Positions 26,656-35,709 are shown, counted from the stretch's first letter. The stretch: 64,000 nt of DNA from DATDAH01 sp963845425 (GCA_963845425.1 CAWJSC010000015.1:60272-124271), one strand, 5' to 3'. A program made the numbers and translations. The notes: generated by a model from the sequence alone, not told the origin.

Positions 26656-28886
26656 TGGCTCGGCCCCCGATCAGTGACGAGGCGCTCATCGAGCGGTTCG
26701 GCCCGCACCTCAACCGGACCCCGCCCGGGGGCTGGGACGCCGGCCTCGAGGTCGACCGGGTGGTTGAGACCCACTGCTGCTTCTGCGGTCAGCAGTGCGG
26801 CATCAAGCTCAAGGTGCGCGACAACGAGGTCGTCGGATTCGAGCCGTGGTACGAGTTCCCGTTCAACGAGGGCAAGCTCTGCCCCAAGGGGGTCAAGCGC
26901 TATCTGCAGGGCAGCCACCCCGACCGCCTGCTGCACCCGATGGAGCGGGATCCCTCGGCGCCGGGTGGGTTCCGGGAGATCACGTGGGACGCCGCCCTGG
27001 GCCGGGTCGTGGACGAGATCCGGCGCATCCAGGCCGAACACGGCGACGACGCCTTCGCCATGTTGTCCGGGGTCTCGCTGACCAACGAGAAGAGCTACCT
27101 CATCGGTAAGTTCGCCCGCCTGGCCCTCCACACGGCCAACCTCGACTACAACGGCCGCTTCTGCATGGTGTCGGCCGGGGTCGGCAACAAGAAGGCCTTC
27201 GGCGGGGACCGAGCCCCGAACCCGTGGAGCGACATCCCACTGGCCGATGTCGTCTGGGTGGCCGGCTCCAACGTGGCCGAGACCTTTCCCATCACCACCA
27301 GTTACATCTGGCGGGCCCGGGACCGTGGTGCGCGGCTCATCGTCCAGGACCCGCGGGTCGTGCCTTTGGCCCGCACCGCCGACCTGTTCCTGCCCGTGCG
27401 CCCGGGCACCGACTCCGCCCTGTTCGGGGCGGTGCTGCACCAACTGGTCCGCCACGACTGGCTGGATCACGAGTTCATCGACGCCCACACCCTCGGGTTC
27501 GAGGAGGCCGCCGCCGCCGTGGCCGACATGACGCCGGCGTGGGCGGCGGACATCACGGGCGTCCCCGCGGCCCGCATCGAGGAGGCGGCGGAGTGGTGGG
27601 GCACCTCGGCCACCGGGATGATGCTGCACGCCCGCGGTATAGAACAGCAGACCAAAGGCGTGGACAACGTGCTCAGCGCCATCAACCTGGGACTGGCCAC
27701 CGGCAAGTTCGGCAAGCCGGGCTGTGGCGTGTCGACCATCACCGGCCAGGGCAACGGCCAGGGGGGCCGGGAGCACGGCCACAAGTGCGACCAGCTCCCG
27801 GGCAACCGCGACATCACCAACCCCGAGCACCGGGCCCACGTGGCCAGGGTGTGGGGGTGTGACGAGAGCGAGATCCCGGGCAAGGGCCTCCCGGCCGAAG
27901 CGATCATCGAGGCCGTCCACGACGGCACGATCAAGGGCCTGCTGTCGATCTGCTTCAACCCCGTGGTGTCGGCTCCCGACGCCAACTTCACCGCCGAGGC
28001 GCTGGACAAGCTGGAGTTCTACGCCGTCATCGACTTCTTCCTCTCCGAGAGCGGCCAGCACGCCGACATCGTGCTGCCGGGGTCGCTGCACGAGGAGGAC
28101 GAGGGGACGGCGACCAGCGGTGAGGGCCGGATCATCAAGATCAACGCCGCGGTGACCCCGCCGGGGGAGGCTCGCCTCGACTGGGAGATCCTGCTGGACA
28201 TCGCCGACCGGCTCGGGAAGGGCGAGTACTTCCGATACTCGGACACCGAGGAGATCTTCGAGGAGCTCCGCCTGGCGTCGGCCGGGGGCACAGCCGACTA
28301 CCGGGGCGCGACCTGGGACCGCATCGAGGCCGAGCACGGGCTGTTCTGGCCGATCCCCGAGGAAGGCCACCCGGGCACGCCCCGCCTGTACGAGGGCGGG
28401 ACGTTCTTCCATCCGGACGGCAAGGCCCGCTTCCACGCCGTTCCGTTCCGCGAGTCGGCCGAGGTGGTCGACGACGACTACCCGGTGTGGCTGACCACCG
28501 GCCGCGTCGTCAGCCAGTACCTGTCGGGCACCCAGACCCGTCGCATCGCCTCCCTCGTCGACCAGTACCCGGAGCCGCTCTGCGAGATGCACCCGCAGTT
28601 GGCCGAGCGCCTCGGCGTGGTCGACGGTGACCTCGTCACGGTCACCTCCCGGCGCGGGACGATGACCCTGCCGGCCCACGTCGTGACCACGATCCGCCCG
28701 GACACGGTGTTCATCCCGTACCACTGGCCGGGGGCGAAGGCGGCGAACCAGCTGACCAATCGGGCGGTCGACCCGCTGTCGCAGATGCCCGAGTTCAAGG
28801 TCGCGGCGGTCCGCGTCGAGCGGGCCGGCGGGAGCCGGAGGACCACCGACGAGCGTGACCTCGACCTCCACGACGGGTCGGCGTGA
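26655..28886 (+). CDS. Molybdopterin oxidoreductase, NasC/NapA-like nitrate reductase catalytic subunit
   Basis: A 743-residue Mo-bisMGD enzyme. An N-terminal [4Fe-4S] site is built by C41, C44, C48 (CCFCGQQC) and C76 (CPKG). GRFCMVSAG gives C170 as the likely Mo ligand, as in NapA/Nas-type nitrate reductases (RxCMxSA). Further cofactor motifs: LIVQDPRVVPLA, QGNGQGGREHGHK, and the C-terminal domain LTTGRVVSQYLSGTQTRR. There is no Tat signal, so it is cytoplasmic. Nitrate as substrate is inferred from motifs and the NO-response neighbours; related oxyanions remain possible. Operonic on both sides. Confidence 0.85.
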   Translation: MARPPISDEALIERFGPHLNRTPPGGWDAGLEVDRVVETHCCFCGQQCGIKLKVRDNEVVGFEPWYEFPFNEGKLCPKGVKRYLQGSHPDRLLHPMERDPSAPGGFREITWDAALGRVVDEIRRIQAEHGDDAFAMLSGVSLTNEKSYLIGKFARLALHTANLDYNGRFCMVSAGVGNKKAFGGDRAPNPWSDIPLADVVWVAGSNVAETFPITTSYIWRARDRGARLIVQDPRVVPLARTADLFLPVRPGTDSALFGAVLHQLVRHDWLDHEFIDAHTLGFEEAAAAVADMTPAWAADITGVPAARIEEAAEWWGTSATGMMLHARGIEQQTKGVDNVLSAINLGLATGKFGKPGCGVSTITGQGNGQGGREHGHKCDQLPGNRDITNPEHRAHVARVWGCDESEIPGKGLPAEAIIEAVHDGTIKGLLSICFNPVVSAPDANFTAEALDKLEFYAVIDFFLSESGQHADIVLPGSLHEEDEGTATSGEGRIIKINAAVTPPGEARLDWEILLDIADRLGKGEYFRYSDTEEIFEELRLASAGGTADYRGATWDRIEAEHGLFWPIPEEGHPGTPRLYEGGTFFHPDGKARFHAVPFRESAEVVDDDYPVWLTTGRVVSQYLSGTQTRRIASLVDQYPEPLCEMHPQLAERLGVVDGDLVTVTSRRGTMTLPAHVVTTIRPDTVFIPYHWPGAKAANQLTNRAVDPLSQMPEFKVAAVRVERAGGSRRTTDERDLDLHDGSA

Positions 28887-29512
28887 AGACGACGCGGTAC
28901 GGCGTCGACGACGCGCCGCTCTTCGTCATCGACCAGAGCCGGTGCATCGGTTGTGAGGCCTGCGTCCAGGCCTGCGAGGAGTGCGGCACCCATCGGGGCC
29001 AGTCTCTGATCCACCTGGAGCGGGTCGACCGTTCGCTCTCGACCCAGACGGCCCCCATGGTGTGCATGCACTGCGAGGACCCGACCTGCGCCCACGTCTG
29101 TCCTGCCGACGCCATCAAGCAGACCGAGGGCGGCATCGTGCAGTCGGCGCTCAAGCCGCGGTGCATCGGCTGCTCGAACTGTGTGTTGGCCTGCCCGTTC
29201 GGCGTGCCCAAGTACGTCGCCGAGTTCGACCAGATGATGAAGTGCGACATGTGCACCGACCGCACCGCCGAGGGGTACGCACCGATGTGCGCGTCGGTGT
29301 GTCCCAGCGAGGCGCTCTGGTACGGCACGGCCGAGGAGTTCCGCGCGACCCGCCAGGGCGCGCTGGTCGACAACTGGCTCTTCGGCCGCCAGAGCGTGCG
29401 GACGAAAGTGGCCACGGTCGTGGACGACTTGGCCGCCGGTCCGCTCGACGTGCTCGGGGACAACCGCCGCACCTGGCTCGACGACCCGTTCGGTCTGGAA
29501 GAGGGGGCATAG
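28883..29512 (+). CDS. 4Fe-4S ferredoxin-type electron-transfer subunit (FdhB/DmsB-like)
   Basis: A 209-residue protein with sixteen cysteines arranged for four [4Fe-4S] clusters: CIGCEACVQAC, CMHCEDPTCAHVCP, CIGCSNCVLACP and CDMCTDR...CASVCP. This is the standard electron-wire subunit of molybdoenzymes (FdhB, DmsB, NarH-like). There is no signal peptide, so it would sit in the cytoplasm and link the cytochrome b to the molybdenum subunit. GTG overlaps the upstream stop by 4 nt and its TAG stop overlaps the next GTG. Confidence 0.92.
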   Translation: MKTTRYGVDDAPLFVIDQSRCIGCEACVQACEECGTHRGQSLIHLERVDRSLSTQTAPMVCMHCEDPTCAHVCPADAIKQTEGGIVQSALKPRCIGCSNCVLACPFGVPKYVAEFDQMMKCDMCTDRTAEGYAPMCASVCPSEALWYGTAEEFRATRQGALVDNWLFGRQSVRTKVATVVDDLAAGPLDVLGDNRRTWLDDPFGLEEGA

Positions 29513-30009
29513 TGAGCGACGAGGACCGTGCTGAACCGATCTGGTCCCGGGACTTCCCCTACGAGGCTGCGGCCGAGGAGGAGGTCACCCGACGGGAGTT
29601 CGCCCGCTACCTCGTCGCCGGTGCCGGCGTGATGGCCGCCGGCAACGTCGGTCTGGCGATCTGGACCCAACTCCGGTCGGTCAACACCGGCGAGCCGCGG
29701 GCGATCGTTCCCCTCGACGACGTGGCCGTCGGGGACACCCACCTGTTCTCGTACCCCACCGACGCGGACCCGGCCATCCTCGTGCGGCTCGCTGACCGCG
29801 AGATGGTGGCCTTCAGTCAGAAGTGCACCCATCTCGGCTGCGTCGTCTTCTACGAAGCCGAGGAGAGCCGGTGGCACTGCCCGTGTCATGAGGGGAACTT
29901 CGACGTACGGACCGGTGCCGTGCTCTCCGGGCCCCCACCGCGCCCACTCGGGCGCATCGACCTCGAGATCCGCGATGACGTCGTGTGGGCCCTGGGGTAC
30001 GAGCCGTGA
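29512..30009 (+). CDS. Rieske [2Fe-2S] protein with Tat-type N-terminal anchor
   Basis: A 165-residue Rieske protein. N-terminal VTRREFARYLVAGAGVMAAGN is a twin-arginine-like signal/anchor (residues about 26-50), placing the cluster domain outside the membrane. Cluster ligands: CTHLGC and CPCHEG (Cys-His ... Cys-His) with the usual second-loop Pro-rich GPPPRPL. A Rieske subunit is not part of standard Nar, Nap or Nas enzymes; in haloarchaeal pNar and cytochrome bc complexes it works with a cytochrome b. GTG at 29512 overlaps the ferredoxin stop (TAGTG). Confidence 0.9.
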   Translation: MSDEDRAEPIWSRDFPYEAAAEEEVTRREFARYLVAGAGVMAAGNVGLAIWTQLRSVNTGEPRAIVPLDDVAVGDTHLFSYPTDADPAILVRLADREMVAFSQKCTHLGCVVFYEAEESRWHCPCHEGNFDVRTGAVLSGPPPRPLGRIDLEIRDDVVWALGYEP

Positions 30010-30209
30010 GGGTGTCCGAGCGATCCCGGCGGGCCACGTCGGCCCTGGTGCTGTATGTGATCATCCTCGTGGCGTTCCAGGTGTTCCTCCTGACCGTCGC
30101 CGTGGAGGCCTTCCAGACCGACGAGGAGGGGCTGGCCTGGGCCACGGCGGCGGTGTCCGTGGCCCTCGCCGGCGGCTCCGCCGCGCTCGTCCACTACCTT
30201 CGGCCGTGA
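30006..30209 (+). CDS. Small two-helix membrane protein of the reductase operon
   Basis: A 67-residue protein with a basic N-terminus (RVSERSRRAT) and two hydrophobic helices (SALVLYVIILVAFQVFLLTVAVEAF and WATAAVSVALAGGSAALVHYL). GTG overlaps the Rieske stop (GTGA), and its own stop overlaps the next GTG, so it is embedded in the operon. No family I can name with certainty. By position it may be a structural subunit stabilising the cytochrome b-Rieske assembly, as small subunits do in bc and Nar-type complexes. Confidence 0.7.
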   Translation: MRVSERSRRATSALVLYVIILVAFQVFLLTVAVEAFQTDEEGLAWATAAVSVALAGGSAALVHYLRP

Positions 30210-31249
30210 GCGTGACCGCGCCCTCGGCGGACACCGCGACATCCCCGATCGTCACGCTCTTCCCCGGCTACTTCGCCATGGTGATGGCCACCGGGATCAT
30301 CGCGGTCGCTGCCGTGCAGCAGGACATCGCCTGGCTGGCGAAGGGCCTCTACGGGGTGGCGGCCGTGGCCTACCTCGTTCTCGTAATCCTGACCGTCACC
30401 CGCCTCGTGCGGTTCCCCCGACTGCTCGTCGCCGACCTGACCAGCCACGCCAAGGGGTTCGCCTTCCTGACGACCGTCGCGGCCACCAACGTGCTCGGCA
30501 GCGCGTCGATCGTCGTGCACGGGTGGTCGGATCTGGCCTGGGCCCTGTGGTGGGTCGGGATCGGGCTCTGGCTGGTCCTGCTCTACCCGGCCCTGATCGC
30601 CACGGTGGTGAAGGGTCCCACGACGGCGGCCGGTGTGGGGATCAACGGCACCTGGTTCCTCCTGACGGTCTCCACCGAGTCGATCGCCGTCCTCGGCGCG
30701 CTGCTGCTGCCCGAGCACCCGAGCGACACCTTCGCCTTCGCCTGCCTGGCGGCGTTCGTGCTGGGCATCGTCCTCTACCTGATCGTGATGACCCTCGTGT
30801 TCCAGCGCTGGACCCTCCAGGACCTGGAGCCCGCCGATGCCGATCCGCCGGCGTGGATCGCGGCGGGAGCCGTAGCCATCACCGTCCTCGCCGGCGCCAA
30901 CCTGCTCACGGCGGGGACGGTGTCCCCGCGCCTCGAACGTGTGGCACCGTTCCTCGAGGGCATGGTCACCCTGGCCTGGGCCACGGCCACGTTCTGGTTC
31001 CCGCTGATGGTGGCCATCGGCGTCTGGCGCCATCTCGTGCGGCGGATCCCTCTCCGTTACCACCCCGCCTACTGGTCCCTGGTCTTCCCTCTCGGCATGT
31101 ACGGAGCGGCCACCTTCCGCATGATCGGAGCGATCGGCCTCGAGGAGCTCGACTGGTTGCCGAAGCTGATGCTGGCCGTGGCCCTGCTGGCGTGGACGGC
31201 GACCGCGACCGGCCTCTGCCTCCAGGCCGTGAGGTCTCGCAGTCGGTGA
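30206..31249 (+). CDS. TehA/SLAC1-family anion channel or exporter
   Basis: A 347-residue protein with ten predicted helices of the TehA/SLAC1/Mae1 fold. It begins LFPGYFAMVMATGIIAVAA, the characteristic first helix of this family, and keeps the pore-type Gly/Phe-rich helices (GINGTWFLLTVSTESIAVLG). Plant SLAC1 conducts nitrate and chloride; bacterial members are linked to tellurite, sulfite or dicarboxylates. As last gene of the reductase operon (GTGA overlap) it is a candidate route for nitrate entry or nitrite exit. That role is an inference. Confidence 0.85.
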   Translation: MSVTAPSADTATSPIVTLFPGYFAMVMATGIIAVAAVQQDIAWLAKGLYGVAAVAYLVLVILTVTRLVRFPRLLVADLTSHAKGFAFLTTVAATNVLGSASIVVHGWSDLAWALWWVGIGLWLVLLYPALIATVVKGPTTAAGVGINGTWFLLTVSTESIAVLGALLLPEHPSDTFAFACLAAFVLGIVLYLIVMTLVFQRWTLQDLEPADADPPAWIAAGAVAITVLAGANLLTAGTVSPRLERVAPFLEGMVTLAWATATFWFPLMVAIGVWRHLVRRIPLRYHPAYWSLVFPLGMYGAATFRMIGAIGLEELDWLPKLMLAVALLAWTATATGLCLQAVRSRSR

Positions 31250-31259
31250 GCAGGCGACC

Positions 31260-31265
31260 TACCGT
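31260..31265 (+). promoter_or_regulatory. -10 element of the P450 gene
   Basis: TACCGT ends 7 nt before GTG 31273, inside what would otherwise be the N-terminal codons of a longer P450 form; it favours the leaderless start at 31273. Confidence 0.5.
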
Positions 31266-31272
31266 TCCGGGG

Positions 31273-32517
31273 GTGACCGACGCCGTGGACGTCCCCCCCG
31301 TCTTCTTCAACCCGTTGGAGCCGGCCTACCTGGCCGATCCCTACCCCCACGTCGCCGAGCTGCGGGAGAAGGACCCGGTCCACGAGAGCCCGCTGGGCAT
31401 CTGGGTGCTCACCCGCTACGAGCACGTGTTCGCCCTGCTCCGGAACCCGGCCACGTCCGTCGAGGACGGCAACATCTCGGGAGGGCTGAACGAGATGCGG
31501 GAGGCGATGTTCGCCGACCTCCTCGAGGAGTTCGGGGGTGCCGAGCGGGAGCGAGGCGACCGGGCCATCCTCAACCTCGACCCGCCGGACCACACCCGCA
31601 TCCGGAAGCTGGTCGCCAAGGCCTTCACGATCCGCCGGATCGAGCAGCTCCGCCCCAGCATCCAGGCCCAGGTCGACGCCGTCCTCGACCGGGTCGCCGG
31701 CGCCGGTCGCTGGGACGTCGTCGAAGAGCTGGCGTTCCCGCTGCCCTTCCAGGTCATCACCGAGCTGCTGGGCATGCCCGAAGGCGACCGGGAGGCGATT
31801 CGCAACTGGTCCCATGCCCTGACCAAGACCCTGGACCCGATCATCAGCGAGGAGGACATGCGCGCCGCCTTCGAGGCCAGCGACGCCATGACCGCGTATC
31901 TCGACGAGGTCGTGCCGTGGAAGCGGGCCCACCCCGCCGACGACGTGCTCACCGGCTTGGTCCAGGCCGAGGAGGACGGTGACGTGTTGTCGGCGGCCGA
32001 GCTGCGGGACCAGATCGTCCTGCTGTACATCGCCGGTCACGAGACGACGGTCAACCTCATCGGCAACGGGATGCAGGCCCTGCTGCGCCACCCCGACCAG
32101 CTGCGGCGCTGGGCCGAGGATCCTGCCTTGGACGCCACCGCGGTGGACGAGCTCCTGCGCTACGACGCCCCGGTGCAGCTCTCCCGCCGGATCACCATGG
32201 CCGAGCTGGAGATCGGGGGCCGGAAGATCGCGCCGAACACCCTGGTCATGACCCACCTGGGGGCGGCCAACCGGGACCCGGCGAAGTGGGGCCCGACCGC
32301 GGACCAGGTCGACGTGGGCCGGGCCGACGCCGCCCAGCACGTCTCCTTCGGCTCCGGCATCCACTTCTGCCTGGGCGCGGCCCTGGCCCGGCTCGAGGGG
32401 CAGGTGGCCATGAGCTCGATCATCCGTCGCTTCCCCGACCTGGAGCCGGCCGGCGACCCGGTCCCCAACGGCCGCATCACCCTGCGCGGCCTCGACGCCC
32501 TCCCCGTCACCAGCTGA
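31273..32517 (+). CDS. Cytochrome P450
   Basis: A 414-residue soluble bacterial P450. The heme-thiolate loop is FGSGIHFCLGAALARLE with C366; the I-helix oxygen-activation motif is YIAGHETTVNLI (AGxET/T); ExxR is ELLRYDAP. Short N-terminus without membrane anchor, as for actinobacterial class I enzymes needing separate ferredoxin and reductase, neither adjacent. Substrate unknown; the lipid-degrading neighbourhood suggests a fatty or terpenoid compound. GTG at 31246 (overlapping the previous stop as GTGA) is an alternative start. Confidence 0.93.
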   Translation: MTDAVDVPPVFFNPLEPAYLADPYPHVAELREKDPVHESPLGIWVLTRYEHVFALLRNPATSVEDGNISGGLNEMREAMFADLLEEFGGAERERGDRAILNLDPPDHTRIRKLVAKAFTIRRIEQLRPSIQAQVDAVLDRVAGAGRWDVVEELAFPLPFQVITELLGMPEGDREAIRNWSHALTKTLDPIISEEDMRAAFEASDAMTAYLDEVVPWKRAHPADDVLTGLVQAEEDGDVLSAAELRDQIVLLYIAGHETTVNLIGNGMQALLRHPDQLRRWAEDPALDATAVDELLRYDAPVQLSRRITMAELEIGGRKIAPNTLVMTHLGAANRDPAKWGPTADQVDVGRADAAQHVSFGSGIHFCLGAALARLEGQVAMSSIIRRFPDLEPAGDPVPNGRITLRGLDALPVTS

Positions 32518-32574
32518 CCCCGCCCGGTCGCGGTCGGGAGGATCCGGGGCACGGAGCGGCCGACCCGTGGTCTG

Positions 32575-34023
32575 ATGGTCGTCGTGCGTCGTGTCGTGGG
32601 CCTGCTGGTGCTGGCCGCCCTGCTCGGGGCCTGTGCTTCCGACGACGATGCGGAGCCGGCTGATGACTCCGCCACCGACGGGCCGTCGTCGACGGCGCCG
32701 ATCGAGGAGGCCACGGTCGAGAACGGCGGCGCGGGATGGACCCAGTTCGGCCACGACCTGGCCAACAGCCGCCTGAACCCCGACGAGGCGGTCGTGACCG
32801 CGGCGACGGCCCCCGACCTGGCCGAGAACTGGTCCGTCGACGGGCTCGTGGGCGTGACCAGCACGCCAACGGTGGTCGACGGCGTCGCCTACTTCGGCGA
32901 CTGGACCGGTGCGGTCCACGCGGTGGATCCCATGACCGGCGACGAGGCGTGGCGCACCGAGCTGGGGGGTTCGGTGATCGGCTCGGTGCCGGTCGAGGGC
33001 GAGGCCGTTTTCGCCTCCAGCGGGACGACCGTCTACCGCCTGGACCGGGCCACCGGGGAGATCGAGTGGGAGGCGGCCGCCACCGAGCACCCCTTCGGCA
33101 TGATCTCGGCCTCGCCCGTGGTCGCCGACGGCCTCGTGTTCCAGGGGGTGGCCAGCGGCGAGGTGACCTTCCCGCAGGACGACTACACGTTCACCGGGTC
33201 CATCGGGGCCTACGACGCCGAGACGGGCGAGGAGGCCTGGTGGTTCGAGACCACCCCGGGCGACGACACCGCGGGCGCCGGGGTGGGGATCTGGTCGACA
33301 CCGGCCGTGGACACCGAGCGGGGCGTCGTCTACGTCGGGACGGGCAACACCTACGAGGAGCCCTCGGCCCCTCTGGCCGACAGCCTGCTGGCCATCGACT
33401 ACGCCACGGGTGAGCTGCTGTGGTCGACGGCCTTCACCAGCCCCGACGTGTTCAGCGCCGGCAGCCCCGGCGGGCCCGATGCCGATGTCGGCGCGGCACC
33501 GATGCTGTGGTCGGTGGGTGAGCAGGACCTGGTCGGGGTCGGGGACAAGGCCGGGGACGTCCACGCCCTGGACCGCGACTCCGGGGAGGTGGTGTGGGAG
33601 ACGTCGTTGACCCCGGGGAGCTCGTTCGGTGGCGTCAACGGCTCGAGTGCCTTCGTCGACGGGATGCTGATCGTCAGCTCGAACGTGGGCGACCCGGCCA
33701 CGAACGCGCCACTCAACACCGTGACGGTGTCGGCTCTGGACGCGGCGACCGGCGAGGTGCTCTGGGACACCGAGTACGACGGCATGGTCTTCGCGCCGGT
33801 GAGCACGGTGCCCGGCGTCGCCTTCGTGGCCACGACGCTCGGAACCCTGCTGGCCCTCGACACGGCCACGGGCGGGGAGCTCTGGCGCCACGAGGCCCCG
33901 AACGCCGTCGGCGCCGGCCCCTCCATCCAGGACGGCAACGTCCTGTGGGGCTACGGCTACGCCCTGTTCGAAGGCCCGGGGGAGGGCGGCCTGATCAGCT
34001 TCACGACCGCCGCGCCGCCGTGA
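32575..34023 (+). CDS. PQQ-type beta-propeller lipoprotein
   Basis: A 482-residue exported lipoprotein. Lipobox LLGAC at about residues 16-20 after a hydrophobic signal, then a Ser/Asp/Thr-rich linker, then an eight-bladed propeller with repeating tryptophan-docking motifs (AVDPMTGDEAWRTEL, RLDRATGEIEWEA, AYDAETGEEAWWFE, ALDAATGEVLWDTEY, ALDTATGGELWRHE). The opening WTQFGHDLANSRLNP resembles polyvinyl-alcohol dehydrogenase and quinoprotein propellers. Whether PQQ is bound is unclear; no PQQ biosynthesis genes are near. Stop overlaps the next start (GTGA), pairing it with an extracellular esterase. Confidence 0.8.
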   Translation: MVVVRRVVGLLVLAALLGACASDDDAEPADDSATDGPSSTAPIEEATVENGGAGWTQFGHDLANSRLNPDEAVVTAATAPDLAENWSVDGLVGVTSTPTVVDGVAYFGDWTGAVHAVDPMTGDEAWRTELGGSVIGSVPVEGEAVFASSGTTVYRLDRATGEIEWEAAATEHPFGMISASPVVADGLVFQGVASGEVTFPQDDYTFTGSIGAYDAETGEEAWWFETTPGDDTAGAGVGIWSTPAVDTERGVVYVGTGNTYEEPSAPLADSLLAIDYATGELLWSTAFTSPDVFSAGSPGGPDADVGAAPMLWSVGEQDLVGVGDKAGDVHALDRDSGEVVWETSLTPGSSFGGVNGSSAFVDGMLIVSSNVGDPATNAPLNTVTVSALDAATGEVLWDTEYDGMVFAPVSTVPGVAFVATTLGTLLALDTATGGELWRHEAPNAVGAGPSIQDGNVLWGYGYALFEGPGEGGLISFTTAAPP

Positions 34024-35024
34024 GGGCCGCGGCGGTCCTGCTCGCGCTCGGGCTCCTCGCCGGCTGCTCGGACGCCACCGAGGACGCGACCAGGACGAGC
34101 GGGCCGACGTCGACCACGTCCGCCGTCCCGAGGGGGACCGTCCCGTCGGCGGGCTGCGGCGCCGACCCGGCGCCCGAGCCCGGCGTGACCGACGAGAGGT
34201 TGACCTCGGGGGGGGACGAGCGGCGGTATCTGCTGACCGTCCCCGAGGGCTACGACGGCACCACGCCGCTGCCGGTCGTCTTCGCCCTGCACTCGCTGAC
34301 CGTGAACTACACGATCGTCCCTGCGCTGTCGGGGCTCGACGCCATGGCCGAGGGCTACGACGTCATCAGCGTGTCGCCGTCCGGCTTCCTCGAGCCGACC
34401 CCGTACTGGATCGCAGCCCCGGTCGAGCCCAACCGGGACCTGACGTTCCTCCTCGACCTGCTGGACCACCTCGAGGCTGAGCTCTGTGTCGACACGACCA
34501 AGGTGTTCTCGACCGGGCTGTCCAACGGCGGCCAGATGTCCTCGTTGCTGGCCTGTCGGGCTTCGGACCGCATCACCGCGGTGGCGCCGGTCGCCGGGGT
34601 CGAGTTTGCCGAGAGCTGCGAGGGCGATCCGGTGCCCGTCATGGCCTTCCACGGTGATGCCGATCCCATCGTCCCCTACGAGGGGGGCGGTCTCGACGCC
34701 GCCACCATCGCCGACCAGAACACCTGGCACGGGGAGGTCCCGCCAGGGGTCCCGCAGCACGAGGGAGTCGACGCCGCCATGGCCGACTGGGCCGACCACA
34801 ACGGCTGTGACCCCGAGCCCACCGAGGAGCGGATCTCTTCGGAGGTCCTCCGCCGGACGTGGGTCGGCTGTGACGCCGAGACCGTGTTGTACGTCGTCGA
34901 GGGCGGGGGCCACAACCTTCCTGGCCAGGTCGTGGCCGGCTTCGAGGACCAGTTCGGCCACACCACGACCGACATCGACGCGACGGCGCTGATGTATGCG
35001 TTCTTCCTCGGCCCTCCGGCCTGA
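34020..35024 (+). CDS. LpqC/PHB-depolymerase-like lipoprotein esterase
   Basis: A 334-residue secreted lipoprotein esterase. Lipobox LLAGC within the first 20 residues, Thr/Ser linker, then an alpha/beta hydrolase of the LpqC/feruloyl esterase/PHB depolymerase family: TVPEGYDGTTPLPVVFALHS, nucleophile Ser in STGLSNGGQMSS, acid in HGDADPIVPY and His in EGGGHNLPG. It overlaps the propeller lipoprotein by 4 nt, so both act outside the cell, plausibly on the same polymer or ester. Substrate unknown. Confidence 0.85.
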   Translation: MRAAAVLLALGLLAGCSDATEDATRTSGPTSTTSAVPRGTVPSAGCGADPAPEPGVTDERLTSGGDERRYLLTVPEGYDGTTPLPVVFALHSLTVNYTIVPALSGLDAMAEGYDVISVSPSGFLEPTPYWIAAPVEPNRDLTFLLDLLDHLEAELCVDTTKVFSTGLSNGGQMSSLLACRASDRITAVAPVAGVEFAESCEGDPVPVMAFHGDADPIVPYEGGGLDAATIADQNTWHGEVPPGVPQHEGVDAAMADWADHNGCDPEPTEERISSEVLRRTWVGCDAETVLYVVEGGGHNLPGQVVAGFEDQFGHTTTDIDATALMYAFFLGPPA

Positions 35025-35027
35025 GGC

Positions 35028-35678
35028 TCAGCCCGCGAGCAGGCCCTCCAGCTCGGCCATGGCCGGGGCGTAGTCGTCCTCGACGAGGATGGCCCGGATG
35101 CCGATGGCCCGTGCGGCGTCGACGTTGCCAGGGGCGTCGTCGAGGAACACGGCCTGCTCCGGCGCGACGCCACCGAGGCGCTCGAGGGCGAGCAGGAAGA
35201 TGGCCGGGTCGGGCTTGCGGAGGCCGACCTCGGAGGAGTCGATGACCAGCTCCACCATCGAGTCGACGTCGAAGAGGCTCTTCCAGCCCTCGCGGAACTC
35301 GGCGATGTTGTTGGTGATGATCGCCGTACGCAGGCCGTCGGCTCGGATGCGCTGGGCGAGGGCCACGACCTCGGTGCGGGCCATCGTCATGCCGCCACCA
35401 CCGCCCATCTGCATGAGGACCGCCATCGGGTCGACGTCCACGCCCCGGGCCGCCGCTTCGGCGATGAGGCCCTCGTTGGTGTCGGCGAAGGACAGTTCGC
35501 CGCGCTCCAGGCGGTGCCAGGGGTGGTCGGTGTCGTCGTGGTACGGCCCGAAGACCAGCTCCAACAGCTCGTCACCGTCCATGCCGATCTCGGCCCCGAA
35601 GGCCCGTAGGTGACTGAACGGCGACGGCAGGAAGACCCCCCCGACGTCCCACAGCACGGCTTGGACGGTTCGGCTCAT
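35028..35678 (-). CDS. HAD-superfamily hydrolase (subfamily IA, YihX-like)
   Basis: A 216-residue HAD phosphatase. Motif I is AVLWDVGGVFL, with Gly in place of the second Asp as in YihX and epoxide-hydrolase N-terminal phosphatases; motif II is IITNN (Thr); motif III Lys is in GLRKPDPAIF; motif IV is VFLDDAPGNVDAA. A helical cap lies between motifs I and II. Likely phosphatase of a small metabolite. Start ATG 35678 is 31 nt from the divergent beta-lactamase-fold gene. Confidence 0.88.
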   Translation of the reverse strand: MSRTVQAVLWDVGGVFLPSPFSHLRAFGAEIGMDGDELLELVFGPYHDDTDHPWHRLERGELSFADTNEGLIAEAAARGVDVDPMAVLMQMGGGGGMTMARTEVVALAQRIRADGLRTAIITNNIAEFREGWKSLFDVDSMVELVIDSSEVGLRKPDPAIFLLALERLGGVAPEQAVFLDDAPGNVDAARAIGIRAILVEDDYAPAMAELEGLLAG

Positions 35679-35709
35679 CGGGGGAGTCTGACGCGCGAGG
35701 CTGCCGTCC

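Noticed and set aside
26577..28871. A 764-codon minus-strand frame opposite the molybdoenzyme
   Set aside because: Complement of a strongly conserved Mo-bisMGD protein; no motif in the antisense reading.
29720..30009. Rieske protein as a subunit of an aromatic ring-hydroxylating dioxygenase
   Set aside because: Short length, Tat-type anchor and operon context fit a respiratory Rieske; no dioxygenase catalytic domain.
31069..33891. A 940-codon open frame on the minus strand opposite the P450 and propeller genes
   Set aside because: High-GC shadow; low-complexity Arg/Gly/Val/His composition, and the plus strand carries clear P450 and lipoprotein motifs.
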